In this document: piece after piece, positions 18,641-27,891 of the stretch
Numbering within the stretch: position 1 is the stretch's first letter
Layout: every line of letters starts with the position of its first letter
NCBI RefSeq assembly: GCF_028882255.1
Contig: NZ_JARBUY010000001.1
Coordinates: forward strand, 433,975 to 497,974
Direction: 5' to 3'
From: Maribacter polysaccharolyticus
GTDB taxonomy: Bacteria > Bacteroidota > Bacteroidia > Flavobacteriales > Flavobacteriaceae
Length of the DNA: 64,000 nt
Notes under the pieces: generated by a model
Database searches by the model: none
What the model was told of the DNA's origin: nothing
Seen by the model: only the letters and a program-made list of their open reading frames with translations
Translations under genes and position numbers: made by a program

Positions 18641-19159
18641 ATGACAGGAGATCAAATCTTTCAATTATTCGCTTACCTATTACCGGCCATAGTCGTTGGG
18701 GCAGTTTCTTTTTATTTTTTCAGGATGCATACCAATAACGAAGAAGGAAGGCGCCGGTTTCTTTTACATAAGGATTCCCAACACAACACCCTTCCAATCA
18801 GGCTGCAGGCCTACGAGCGTATGGCCTTGTTTTTAGAGCGTATCGCCATACCGAGTTTGGTCGTTAGGGTAGCACCGAAATCCGCGGATAAAAACGATTA
18901 TGAAAATCTGTTGATACGTACCATAGAAAATGAATTTGAGCATAATCTTTCACAACAGATCTACCTTTCCGATGAATGTTGGAATATCATTAAGGCCGCA
19001 AAAAGTGCCACCATCCAAATGATACGAAAAGCCGCACTTAGCGAAACCGATTCGGCAGACAAACTTCGGGAAGACATCCTTAACCAAACCATGGACAAAC
19101 AATCGCCTTCGGCTACCGCATTGTCGTATGTGAAAAAAGAAATCGGCGAGCTCTGGTAA
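18641..19159 (+). CDS. Conserved Bacteroidota protein of unknown function, one membrane helix
   Basis: 172 residues. A single N-terminal helix (about residues 7-27, YLLPAIVVGAVSFYFF) is followed by a cytoplasmic, charged, mostly helical domain with PIRLQAYERMALFLERI and NEFEHNLSQQIYLSDECWNII. I recognise it as an uncharacterised family common in Flavobacteriia but cannot assign a role. It follows the OmpA-like gene after 84 bp on the same strand. The 13-bp minisatellite begins 14 bp after its stop. Confidence 0.7.
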   Translation: MTGDQIFQLFAYLLPAIVVGAVSFYFFRMHTNNEEGRRRFLLHKDSQHNTLPIRLQAYERMALFLERIAIPSLVVRVAPKSADKNDYENLLIRTIENEFEHNLSQQIYLSDECWNIIKAAKSATIQMIRKAALSETDSADKLREDILNQTMDKQSPSATALSYVKKEIGELW

Positions 19160-19173
19160 TCATAAGTTCAGGA

Positions 19174-19238
19174 GACAAGCGCAAGGGACAAGTGCTAGGG
19201 ACAAGTGCAAGGGACAAGTGCAAGAGACAAGTTCAAGG
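19174..19238 (+). repeat. 13-bp tandem minisatellite, five units
   Basis: Five head-to-tail copies of a 13-mer close to GACAAGTGCAAGG at 19174, 19187, 19200, 19213 and 19226, with one or two changes per unit. Degenerate partial copies continue on both sides. It lies between the convergent genes ending at 19159 and 19289 and does not code. Confidence 0.85.
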
Positions 19239-19288
19239 TCAAGGATTCAAAATGAGCAGTAGTTCCCATTGATTTCATTTTTAAAGAA

Positions 19289-20200
19289 TCATTCTACATC
19301 GAGTTCCAATTGGGAAGTTTCCAAATTTTTATATTTGGCGAAATTATAACCGCTATGCCACCAAGCCGTCATTTTGTCCTTATTGAATATCAAGGAGTTG
19401 GTCGTTAAAATGACCGGGGTGTAATAAAAATTGATCACCGCACCGTGGTGGTTGGCAACGTATTTACCAATACGGATATTCTGATGCTCTATTCGATCCA
19501 ACATAAAAGCGAACATGGCCGTAAGCAATGCAAAAGCATTCTTTGAGGGCAACCTATTGAACATCGTAGTCTCCGTCTGTAAGATAATGGCATCTATTTC
19601 CGTTGCCCCTCGTTTTATCGCTTCTTCAATGGGCACCATGGACCCTAGGCCGCCATCGGCATATTCGCATCCATTTTTTTTTGCCAAGCTCATAAAAGGG
19701 GTATAATTACACGATATCCATATCCACTCACAGAACTCGTCATAGTCGAAGTCATTGATCGATTTGTATTCCACTTGGTTCATTGACAGATTGGAAACCG
19801 TAACCACGATATCCTTTGGTCCTTTCTTCAGGATTTCAAATTCTTCCCTGGTCAAGGTATTCCTAATCAATTTATGTAAGTTCTTACTCTCTCCAAAGGT
19901 CTTTCTTCCCCGATAAAAATTCTTTAGTACGTTCCAGTGGTCTATCCCTATGGTTTCCACCCCGTGTTTTACCTGGATTACAAAAGGACAGTTACTGAAG
20001 ATACTTTCCTGGTTAACCGATGTATAGACTTCTTTGATCTTTTCTATTTTCTGTAGTGCCAAATGGGAAATCAAAAGACTCCCTGTGGATGTCCCTAAAA
20101 AAAGGTCGTAGTTATGATCAAGGCCCTGCATTAGATACTCCGCTACGCCACCGGCAAAGGCCCCTTTACTACCCCCACCTGAAATTACCATTGCCCTCAT
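19289..20200 (-). CDS. Patatin-like phospholipase family protein
   Basis: 303 residues. The patatin catalytic set is complete: oxyanion loop GGGSKG (8-13), nucleophile elbow GTSTG with S38 (36-40) and the dyad Asp in ADGG (D182). Such enzymes hydrolyse acyl esters of lipids. No signal peptide or barrel domain is present, so it is a cytoplasmic, RssA-like form. Its ATG overlaps the TGA of the upstream M1 peptidase gene (ATGA at 20197-20200), so the two are translationally coupled. Confidence 0.88.
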   Translation of the reverse strand: MRAMVISGGGSKGAFAGGVAEYLMQGLDHNYDLFLGTSTGSLLISHLALQKIEKIKEVYTSVNQESIFSNCPFVIQVKHGVETIGIDHWNVLKNFYRGRKTFGESKNLHKLIRNTLTREEFEILKKGPKDIVVTVSNLSMNQVEYKSINDFDYDEFCEWIWISCNYTPFMSLAKKNGCEYADGGLGSMVPIEEAIKRGATEIDAIILQTETTMFNRLPSKNAFALLTAMFAFMLDRIEHQNIRIGKYVANHHGAVINFYYTPVILTTNSLIFNKDKMTAWWHSGYNFAKYKNLETSQLELDVE

Positions 20201-22311
20201 TCCAAATTCAATTTAGTATTAAGATAGCGAACTTCTTCTTCATTCAAACCCTTTGTCAGTTCTATGATACGATTTCTTTGTTCATCAACCGTCAAAAGGC
20301 TATCCAATAAATTCCTGGAAAATTTTCGAAATTGCCATGAATGGTGCCTAGAGGCCTCGATAAGGTCCAAAAGGTTTTGATCGGTGAACCCCAATACTTC
20401 ATTGATAATCCCAAAAGCATTTTGGCGAACGCCCATGGAATACGTTGGAGACGTATAATCCAATAGTTCTGAAAGATATCCCTCTTTGCGGTCAAGGTCA
20501 TAATCCTTGGTCAATCCTGCCAATAACAACCACAATAAACGGACATTTTTATCGGGCAACCCGATGCTGCCTTTCGTTTTATTTAAATAAAGGGCCCTAT
20601 CCTGAGGAAATGAAATCCATAAACGGTATAAGGCATTTTCCTGCGTTATATAGCTTTCATCGTCCAATAAGGATTCATAGTTTGTTTTCAGTTCCAAAGG
20701 AATCTTGGAAGAAGTCAAAGCCAACCCCTGCCTTATTTTAATCGATTTGCTCTCAAAGGCCTCCTTTAAAAGTCGGTGTGAAAATAGCTTATGGTATTTT
20801 AAAACCAATCGGGCTTTAAATTCCTCATTATCCGATGCTTCCCAATATTTCTGAACAATACTTTCATTGTTTTCCAGACTTGTTGTCAACTCCCATTGAA
20901 GTTTTACAAAAGCCGCCACGGAAGTTGAATGCCCGATCAAATATTCCGTTACTTTTTCCATGGGAAAAACAGATGACCCCAACCAAGACCGCTTGAACGT
21001 ACTTAAATCTTTACTCCCAACAAGTTCCATTTCGTCCATGAAATCATCGATGGTAACATTTTGGTATCGGTGCTTGTTCAAATAATTCTTGATACCCTGT
21101 TTAAAGGCCGTATCCCCAATTTCATTGCGGAGCATAACAAGGGCCCACGCCCCTTTCTCATAAAAGGTAAGACTACTGGCTTTCGGGTTGGTCAGGGCCT
21201 CCCCTTTTCCTTCTTTCGAAAATTCATTCAATTGTTGGGCCGAATCGTATAGTTTCCAATAAAAAAAATCGTCTCCAAATATTTTTTGTTGGGCCAAATA
21301 GGCATAATAAGTAGCAAAGCCCTCATGCAACCAATGGTGGTGGCCATCCTTTTCGGTAACGAGATTCCCGAACCATTGATGGGCCAGTTCATGGGCATTG
21401 ACATTTACATAATTACGGTCTAAAAAAGCCGTGGAATCGATGACAAAGGCATCGGAAAAAATGGTCGCTCCGGTGTTTTCCATTCCAGAGTACAAAAAAT
21501 CCTTTACGGGAATCTGTTTATAGTCCTCCCACGGATAAGGCACTCCGATTTCAGCTTCCATAAAATCGAATATTTCCTTGGTATACCGATACGTGGGCTC
21601 TACCCTTAAACTATCCTGAGGGTAAAAATAGTTTTCGATAGGGATACCGCTTGAAGCGGTCAGTTCTTGTTTGTCATAGTCCCCAATGGCAAAGCCCAAA
21701 AGATAGCTGCTCATAGGGTTTTGCATATCGAACGACCAGGTTTTTAAGCCTTTGGACACTTTCGTTTTCCGTAATTTTCCGTTGGAGATAATCGTATATG
21801 AAGCATCGAACGTAATATGGAGGTCAAACTCGACCTTTTCCTCCATATCATCAAAGCTGGGCAACCAATGGCTGCTGTATTTCCCCTGCCCTTGGGTCCA
21901 GATCTGCCCATCGGCGGGCAATGTTCGCTTACGCCCATCAACATCATCATCCCAACCCAAAAAGTAGACCGTTTGTTTGGGTTTGGCACTATATTCCAAG
22001 GTTAGGTCATAATTCCTGTTCTTTTTAAGCTTCTTATGGATGGTAACGGTGGTATCCGATATTTTATACCTTACTTTCCTATGATTTAGAAGTACGGCAT
22101 TGAAATCGATATTTTCCGCGTCTAGGAAGACCGAATCCACGTGCTCCAACACCTTGAATTTATAATCGACCCTTCCATCAATCGTTTTTTCCAAAGCATT
22201 GGGACGTACATTCACCTCCGCATGTAGAAAGTCCACTTTTTCTTGATGTTGGGCACAAACTTCCGAGAAAATCAAACAAAAAATAACTACAAAGACATAC
22301 CGTTGAACCAT
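20197..22311 (-). CDS. Secreted M1 family metallopeptidase (aminopeptidase)
   Basis: 704 residues with a signal peptide cut near EVCAQ. The zinc motif HELAH is at 307-311, with the third ligand E330 (WLHEGFATYY) at the expected 18-residue spacing. The exopeptidase motif reads SGMENTGA instead of GAMEN. The N-terminal beta domain (about 25-215) precedes the catalytic domain, and a helical C-terminal domain follows. It probably trims peptides in the periplasm. It is coupled by a 4-base overlap to the patatin gene and is divergent from recG. Confidence 0.9.
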   Translation of the reverse strand: MVQRYVFVVIFCLIFSEVCAQHQEKVDFLHAEVNVRPNALEKTIDGRVDYKFKVLEHVDSVFLDAENIDFNAVLLNHRKVRYKISDTTVTIHKKLKKNRNYDLTLEYSAKPKQTVYFLGWDDDVDGRKRTLPADGQIWTQGQGKYSSHWLPSFDDMEEKVEFDLHITFDASYTIISNGKLRKTKVSKGLKTWSFDMQNPMSSYLLGFAIGDYDKQELTASSGIPIENYFYPQDSLRVEPTYRYTKEIFDFMEAEIGVPYPWEDYKQIPVKDFLYSGMENTGATIFSDAFVIDSTAFLDRNYVNVNAHELAHQWFGNLVTEKDGHHHWLHEGFATYYAYLAQQKIFGDDFFYWKLYDSAQQLNEFSKEGKGEALTNPKASSLTFYEKGAWALVMLRNEIGDTAFKQGIKNYLNKHRYQNVTIDDFMDEMELVGSKDLSTFKRSWLGSSVFPMEKVTEYLIGHSTSVAAFVKLQWELTTSLENNESIVQKYWEASDNEEFKARLVLKYHKLFSHRLLKEAFESKSIKIRQGLALTSSKIPLELKTNYESLLDDESYITQENALYRLWISFPQDRALYLNKTKGSIGLPDKNVRLLWLLLAGLTKDYDLDRKEGYLSELLDYTSPTYSMGVRQNAFGIINEVLGFTDQNLLDLIEASRHHSWQFRKFSRNLLDSLLTVDEQRNRIIELTKGLNEEEVRYLNTKLNLE

Positions 22312-22510
22312 AAATTAAATTTACGATGTTTTGTTGAATTGGCGTACGGAATACCGATCCTTTCCAAGGAACGGGGAGATGGGGAAAACACACAAGTTAC
22401 CCAAGGCATTATTTTTTTCGATTGGGGTGTGGTTTGCCATCATCAAGTCGTGTTGGGAATGACTGTCCACGAAAATTGCATCTCAATCCCATTACCACTA
22501 TTTTTATGGC

Positions 22511-24616
22511 ATGAATGCGAATTTCCTTCAGACACCCATTACCTACCTAAAAGGTGTAGGCCCACATAGGGCCCAGATATTGCAGTCAGAATTGGGAATC
22601 GGCACCTATCAAGACCTACTGAATCTTTACCCAAACCGTTATATCGATAAAACCCAATATTATAAGATCGGGCAATTGCAACGAAACAATGCCGACGTTC
22701 AAATTGTCGGTAAAATCATTCATTTGAAAACAATTGAACAAAAGAAAGGAAAACGTTTGACAGCAACGTTTATCGATGATACCGGGGAAATGGAATTGGT
22801 ATGGTTCCGGGGTCAAAAATGGATCCGGGAAAATTTAAAATTAAATACCCCTTATGTGATCTTTGGACGATGCAATTGGTACAATGGTAAATTCTCTATG
22901 CCACATCCTGAAATGGAATTGCTCGCCGAGCATGAAAAGGGACTTAAAATTGCCATGCAACCCATTTATCCCTCCACCGAAAAACTGGGGAATAGTGGAA
23001 TCACCAATCGGGTCATCAACAAATTACAGCAACAGCTTTTTATTGAAACCAAAGGACGGTTCAGCGAAACCCTTTCCGATCGCCTAGTACATGAACTTAA
23101 ATTGATTTCCAAAAGCGAGGCCCTTTTCAACATACATTTCCCAAAGAACCAAGCATTTTTGGCCAAGGCCCAGTTTCGCCTAAAATTTGAGGAACTCTTT
23201 TACATTCAATTGCAGCTCATTTCAAAAAAAATGTTGCGTAAGCAAAAGATAAGGGGCTTCAATTTTGATCAGGTGGGGGAACGTTTCAATGATTTCTATA
23301 CGAACCACTTACCTTTCGAACTAACCAATGCCCAGAAACGCGTAATAAAGGAAATCAGGGCCGATTTGGGCAGTAACGCCCAAATGAACCGGTTATTGCA
23401 AGGGGATGTGGGCTCTGGCAAGACCATTGTTGCCCTAATGATCATGCTATTGGCCATAGACAACGACTTTCAGGCCTGTTTAATGGCCCCTACCGAAATA
23501 CTTGCCAATCAACACTACAATGGCATCAAAGGACTTTTAGACGGTACGGGAGTTCGTATCGCCTTGTTGACAGGCTCCACAAAAAAATCGGAGCGGAACA
23601 ATATCCATCAGGAACTGGAAAGTGGCGAATTGCACATCCTTATCGGAACCCATGCCCTCTTGGAAGATAAGGTACAGTATAAAAACCTGGGCTTGGCCAT
23701 CGTGGACGAACAACATCGATTCGGCGTGGCCCAACGATCCAAATTGTGGCATAAAAATGAAATTCCACCACATATTTTGGTGATGACCGCAACGCCTATC
23801 CCAAGAACCCTGGCGATGAGTCTTTATGGGGATTTGGATATTTCGGTAATCGATGAACTACCACCGGGACGGAAAGCCATAAAGACCGTACATCGCTACG
23901 ATTCCAATCGACTCAAAGTATTTGCGTTCATAAAGGATGAAATAAAAAAGGGCCGACAGATTTATGTCGTCTACCCCTTGATCCAAGAATCCGAAGCCTT
24001 GGACTATAAAGACCTGATGGACGGTTATGAGAGTATCGTTAGGGATTTCCCCCAACCCGAATACCAGATATCGATCGTACATGGAAAAATGAAACCTGTG
24101 GACAAAGATTATGAAATGGAGCGTTTTGTCAAGGGGGAAACCCAGATCATGGTAGCGACAACCGTAATCGAAGTTGGCGTAAACGTACCCAATGCGTCGG
24201 TAATGATCATCGAAAGTGCCGAACGTTTCGGCCTGTCCCAATTACATCAGTTACGGGGACGTGTTGGCCGGGGTGCCGACCAAAGCTATTGTATTTTAAT
24301 GACGGGCCATAAACTGTCTACAGAAGCCAAAACCCGCCTGGAAACCATGGTGCGCACCAATGATGGTTTTGAAATTGCCGAGGTAGACCTTAAACTGCGG
24401 GGGCCTGGGGATTTAATGGGCACCCAACAAAGTGGCATCCTAAATTTAAAGATAGCCGATATCGTAAAGGACAATGATATTCTTAAAACCGCCAGACATT
24501 ATGCGATAAAAACCTTAAAAGAAGACCCCGGACTTGAAAACACCGAAAATCTGACCATTCGCCATACCTATGCCCAAATTGTAAAACAAAAGAATATTTG
24601 GAATTACATCAGTTAA
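22511..24616 (+). CDS. recG: ATP-dependent DNA helicase RecG
   Basis: 701 residues, full length for RecG, which remodels stalled replication forks and branched recombination intermediates. The N-terminal wedge domain (about 60-150) has the OB-fold segment TATFIDDTGEMELVWF. Helicase motifs follow: Walker A GDVGSGKT near residue 298, MAPTEILANQHY (Ia), DEQHRFGV (II), MTATPIPRTLAMSLYGDLD (III), TTVIEVGVNVPNA (V) and QLHQLRGRVGRG (VI). It is divergent from the M1 peptidase. The ATG at 22511 gives the expected MNANFLQTPITYLKGVG beginning. Confidence 0.95.
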   Translation: MNANFLQTPITYLKGVGPHRAQILQSELGIGTYQDLLNLYPNRYIDKTQYYKIGQLQRNNADVQIVGKIIHLKTIEQKKGKRLTATFIDDTGEMELVWFRGQKWIRENLKLNTPYVIFGRCNWYNGKFSMPHPEMELLAEHEKGLKIAMQPIYPSTEKLGNSGITNRVINKLQQQLFIETKGRFSETLSDRLVHELKLISKSEALFNIHFPKNQAFLAKAQFRLKFEELFYIQLQLISKKMLRKQKIRGFNFDQVGERFNDFYTNHLPFELTNAQKRVIKEIRADLGSNAQMNRLLQGDVGSGKTIVALMIMLLAIDNDFQACLMAPTEILANQHYNGIKGLLDGTGVRIALLTGSTKKSERNNIHQELESGELHILIGTHALLEDKVQYKNLGLAIVDEQHRFGVAQRSKLWHKNEIPPHILVMTATPIPRTLAMSLYGDLDISVIDELPPGRKAIKTVHRYDSNRLKVFAFIKDEIKKGRQIYVVYPLIQESEALDYKDLMDGYESIVRDFPQPEYQISIVHGKMKPVDKDYEMERFVKGETQIMVATTVIEVGVNVPNASVMIIESAERFGLSQLHQLRGRVGRGADQSYCILMTGHKLSTEAKTRLETMVRTNDGFEIAEVDLKLRGPGDLMGTQQSGILNLKIADIVKDNDILKTARHYAIKTLKEDPGLENTENLTIRHTYAQIVKQKNIWNYIS

Positions 24617-24848
24617 GGGATTTGATTCGTCTCAAAAAACCGATAGGGCATACTTGCTTAATTTGTTAAGTTATAGTGGATTTTAGGACCTTATGGATCA
24701 ATAAACCCCAAAATTTCTTAACTTTTAAACAGCTACGACATTTATAAGGCAAGGGACTCGTATTTTTTTTGATTATTTTTCATCCCATTAAACGCGTAGC
24801 GGTAATCCGTTCCCCTTTAAGTAATGACAACGGTAATAAATGCATACT

Positions 24849-25598
24849 ATGTGTTACGATATCAAAGCTAGTTTGGAGGCCCAATTGGCCAGGGCTAAGA
24901 AAGAGCAGGACTATGCGGCCATGGATGAAATTTTGGAAAAATTAATCCCCCTCACCGACCTTCCCCTTTACCATGCTTCCGGCTTTAGCCACCCAGAACT
25001 TTTGATATATACCGATCGTTCCCCTACCTTTCCGGAAGTAGCCACTTGGGGATTGGTTCCCGAATGGGTGCATGATGATGTGCAGCGTACCAAATTATGG
25101 AACAACACCTTAAATGCCCGAGGAGAGACCATATTTGAAAAACCGGCATTTAGAACGGCTGCCAATAACAATCGTTGTATCATTTATGTTGATGGATTTT
25201 ACGAACACCACCATTTTAAGGGCAAAACCTATCCTTTTTATATTTATCGGAAAGACAATGGACCTTTGGCCTTTGCCGGACTATGGAGTGAATGGACGAC
25301 CCCCGAGGGCGGCACTTTAAAAACCTTCTCGATAGTAACGACGACAGGCAACCCCTTATTGGCGAAAATCCACAATAACCCTAAGTTGAAAGAAGCCCGG
25401 ATGCCCTTGATACTCGATGATGAAAATGCGGAAGAATGGTTAAACTTAAAAGACCGACACACGGTTGAAAAACTTATCCGCCCCTTACCCGAGGACCTTC
25501 TTACAGCCCATACCGTATCCCGATTAAGGGGAAAGGAATATATGGGCAATCAGGAGGAAATCTCTTCCCCTGTTGAATACAGTGAACTGGAATTTTAA
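24849..25598 (+). CDS. SOS response-associated peptidase family protein (HMCES/YedK-like)
   Basis: 249 residues from the ATG at 24849. This start, not the in-frame ATG three codons earlier, is chosen because the family needs Cys as residue 2 after Met removal; here the protein begins MCYDIKA. HMCES/YedK proteins shield abasic sites in single-stranded DNA by a thiazolidine link to that Cys. Other family residues are the Asn of LNARGET, the Glu of DGFYEHH and the His of AKIHNNP before RMPLIL. It begins a loose forward group with the VOC (33 bp) and pirin genes. Confidence 0.9.
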   Translation: MCYDIKASLEAQLARAKKEQDYAAMDEILEKLIPLTDLPLYHASGFSHPELLIYTDRSPTFPEVATWGLVPEWVHDDVQRTKLWNNTLNARGETIFEKPAFRTAANNNRCIIYVDGFYEHHHFKGKTYPFYIYRKDNGPLAFAGLWSEWTTPEGGTLKTFSIVTTTGNPLLAKIHNNPKLKEARMPLILDDENAEEWLNLKDRHTVEKLIRPLPEDLLTAHTVSRLRGKEYMGNQEEISSPVEYSELEF

Positions 25599-25631
25599 AA
25601 ATAGAATAGTAAAACACTAAAATAGAACGAT

Positions 25632-26003
25632 ATGGAATTAGGTGCATTTTCAGTAAGTCTTAACGTTAAAGACCTTAAGGCTTCAAAACAATTTTATGAA
25701 AATTTGGGCTTCTTTGTTTTTGCCGGGGATATGGAACGAAACTACCTTATCATGAAGAATGCCGATACACTGATCGGTCTTTTTCAAGGGATGTTCGAAA
25801 ACAATATCCTTACCTTCAATCCAGGGTGGGACGCAAGCGCAAACACGCTGGAATCTTTTGTGGATGTACGGGTAATCCAAAAGAACCTCAAGCAAAAAGG
25901 GATTTCTTTACTCAGGGAAGCGGATGAAAGTACTTCGGGACCTGGAAGTATTGTCTTTAAAGACCCTGACGGGAATACAATTCTAATTGACCAACACGTT
26001 TAA
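25632..26003 (+). CDS. VOC family protein (glyoxalase/bleomycin-resistance fold)
   Basis: 123 residues forming the two beta-alpha-beta-beta-beta modules of the vicinal-oxygen-chelate fold. The first runs from [24 protein letters not shown], the second from [16 protein letters not shown] to [15 protein letters not shown]. The closing DPDGN turn is a family hallmark. Substrate and metal use cannot be read from sequence; no glutathione-linked glyoxalase features stand out. Confidence 0.85.
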   Translation: MELGAFSVSLNVKDLKASKQFYENLGFFVFAGDMERNYLIMKNADTLIGLFQGMFENNILTFNPGWDASANTLESFVDVRVIQKNLKQKGISLLREADESTSGPGSIVFKDPDGNTILIDQHV

Positions 26004-26117
26004 ATCAAGTTTAAGGCCTACCCTTGACATGTAATGTATTTATGCTTCGAACGACTGAATCCTAACGGAATACAACCCTATTGACGGTCTTTATAGTTCA
26101 TTGCGATAAAAGAAAAT

Positions 26118-26990
26118 ATGAAAGCAAATAAAAAAGTGAAAACGTTGATACCCGCCTTTCAAATTGATATGGGCGGTATCCCCATTAAACAAGCCCTGCC
26201 TACCACAAAAGTAGATCAAGTAGATCCATTTCTTTTGGTACACCACGGCAAATTGAAGTACAGGAAACATGGCAAGGCGATTCATCAGGGTATCGGCCCC
26301 CATCCCCACCGGGGATTTTCCCCGGTAACTTTTATCATCAATGGTGAAATACACCACCGCGACAGCCGTGGCAACAACCAAATTGCCAAGAAAGGTGAAG
26401 TTCAATGGATGCACGCGGGTTCAGGTATCATTCACAGTGAACGGCCTTCCCAAGCTTTGGTAGACCAAAACGAATACAATGAGTTCATTCAGCTATGGAT
26501 CAACAGTCCGGCCTTAAAGAAAATGCAACAGCCCAACTACCAATACATCCCGGAGAATGAAATCCCCAAATTCTTTTCTGAGGACAAACAGATTGTCAGC
26601 AAAGTAGTGGCGGGATCTTATGGCGACCAAAATGGTAAGATCCGAACGGAAAGTGAGTTGCTTATCCTATGGTCAATAGCAAAGGGCCCCGGAATGGAAA
26701 CTTTCAGCCTTCCCCATGGTTATAATGCAATGCTTTACACCGTACATGGGGAGCTAAACATCAAGGGGTACGGTAAGATGGAAAAGGAGTGTTTGGCCAT
26801 TTTTGAAAATGATGGGGAGCAGCTCTCGATAACAACCTCCGGTAAGGCCGAGTTTCTGATCCTTTGTGGCCTCCCCTTAAATGAAAAAGTAGTTCAACAA
26901 GGTCCCTTTGTCATGAATTCCGAAACCCAGATCTTGGAAGCCATGCGCGATTATCAAATGGGTAAAATGGGGGTATTGATCGAAGATTGA
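26118..26990 (+). CDS. Pirin family protein
   Basis: 290 residues in two cupin domains. The N-terminal pirin domain contains the metal-binding set HPHRGF (about residue 56), with HRDSRGN and MHAGSGIIHSE further on. The C-terminal domain (about 175-280) includes the LPHGYNAMLYTVHGELNI strand pair. Bacterial pirins are metal-binding, and some have quercetinase activity; the role here is unknown. The start at 26118 follows a 114-bp gap, so it probably has its own promoter. Confidence 0.88.
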   Translation: MKANKKVKTLIPAFQIDMGGIPIKQALPTTKVDQVDPFLLVHHGKLKYRKHGKAIHQGIGPHPHRGFSPVTFIINGEIHHRDSRGNNQIAKKGEVQWMHAGSGIIHSERPSQALVDQNEYNEFIQLWINSPALKKMQQPNYQYIPENEIPKFFSEDKQIVSKVVAGSYGDQNGKIRTESELLILWSIAKGPGMETFSLPHGYNAMLYTVHGELNIKGYGKMEKECLAIFENDGEQLSITTSGKAEFLILCGLPLNEKVVQQGPFVMNSETQILEAMRDYQMGKMGVLIED

Positions 26991-27032
26991 GTCAAGAACC
27001 TTCACCTTTACAGTAGTTGCCCATCGGAAATA

Positions 27033-27090
27033 ACCCTTTTTAAACCCAGTGATAGCACTGATACCATGTACGCGGCATGTTTAAAAGGGT
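27033..27090 (+). other. Structured intergenic element with a possible three-way junction
   Basis: ACCCTTTTTAAAC (27033-27045) pairs with GTTTAAAAGGGT (27079-27090) over 12 bp with one bulged T. The closed region holds a perfect small hairpin CAGTG-ATAG-CACTG (27047-27060) and a weaker CATG/CATG pair. It lies between the pirin and PAS genes, both on the plus strand. It could be a terminator-like element or a small structured RNA. Confidence 0.4.
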
Positions 27091-27254
27091 CTTAATATTT
27101 GGTCTAGAAATGATTTTAGTTTAAATTCATGAAAAAATAGACTGGTTATCAATTGTTTATCAAGGCCAAGTACCTTTTTTCGATAGCATGGACAAATATA
27201 TTATCACTACCGCAAACAAATATCCCCACAGATGCGAGCTAAACAGTTTGGATC

Positions 27255-27860
27255 ATGTCGGAAAGGTATGACAATAGGTTTTTGGATATCCTTGGGGACT
27301 TTAATTTCGAAGTTCTGGAGAACAGCAAATATTCAATTTATGCGTTATCCAAAAACCTGAAGTTCATCTATTTCAATCCGGCTTGGTTCGATTTTGCCGA
27401 CAAGAACGGATTTGATAAAGTGGCGTCCAAAAATATGATTTTGGGCACTCCATTCCTAAAATCGATCAAGGGGGTCCGACTTAGGTTATATTTTTACAAT
27501 AACTACAAAAAGGTACTTAAAACCGGAAAGGCCTGGCATCATGATTATGAATGTTCGAGCAAAACGGAATTTCGTTTTTTCCATCAAACCGCATATCCGT
27601 TAAAGAACCAAGAAGGCATCTTGGTCATACATACCGAAATGTTCAAATTACCGATGGACAATATGAATCGCGAGGCGTTCAAAGCCATTGAGCAAAGATA
27701 CTTGAATGCCGATGGTCAGATTATCCAGTGCAGTAATTGCAGGCACACCCAAAGGGCGGACAAACCCGAGCATTGGGATTGGGTCCCCGATTGGGTGGAA
27801 AAACTCCCCTTCAACCACAAATTGGACATCTGCCCAACTTGTGAACACCTGTACCTTTAG
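27255..27860 (+). CDS. PAS-like domain protein with C-terminal paired CxxC motif
   Basis: 201 residues. Residues about 15-130 look like a PAS sensor domain (YSIYALSKNLKFIYFNPAWFDFADK, then a beta sheet ending GILVIHTEMFKL). The C-terminal 50 residues carry CSNC, a Trp-rich stretch (HWDWVPDWVEKL) and CPTC. This resembles the CxxC...SHxxCPxC tail found at the end of many GAF, PAS and receiver proteins, probably a zinc site, whose function is not established. There is no kinase, HTH or GGDEF output domain. A 264-bp gap precedes the gene. Confidence 0.65.
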   Translation: MSERYDNRFLDILGDFNFEVLENSKYSIYALSKNLKFIYFNPAWFDFADKNGFDKVASKNMILGTPFLKSIKGVRLRLYFYNNYKKVLKTGKAWHHDYECSSKTEFRFFHQTAYPLKNQEGILVIHTEMFKLPMDNMNREAFKAIEQRYLNADGQIIQCSNCRHTQRADKPEHWDWVPDWVEKLPFNHKLDICPTCEHLYL

Positions 27861-27891
27861 AAACCGCTATGTCTTCATCCTTGGTCAGGAA

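Noticed and set aside
19174-19238. CRISPR array
   Set aside because: Units are 13 bp, directly joined and without spacers; no cas genes nearby.
27033-27090. tRNA gene
   Set aside because: It lacks the T-loop GTTCRA pattern, a seven-base anticodon loop and a 3' acceptor end.
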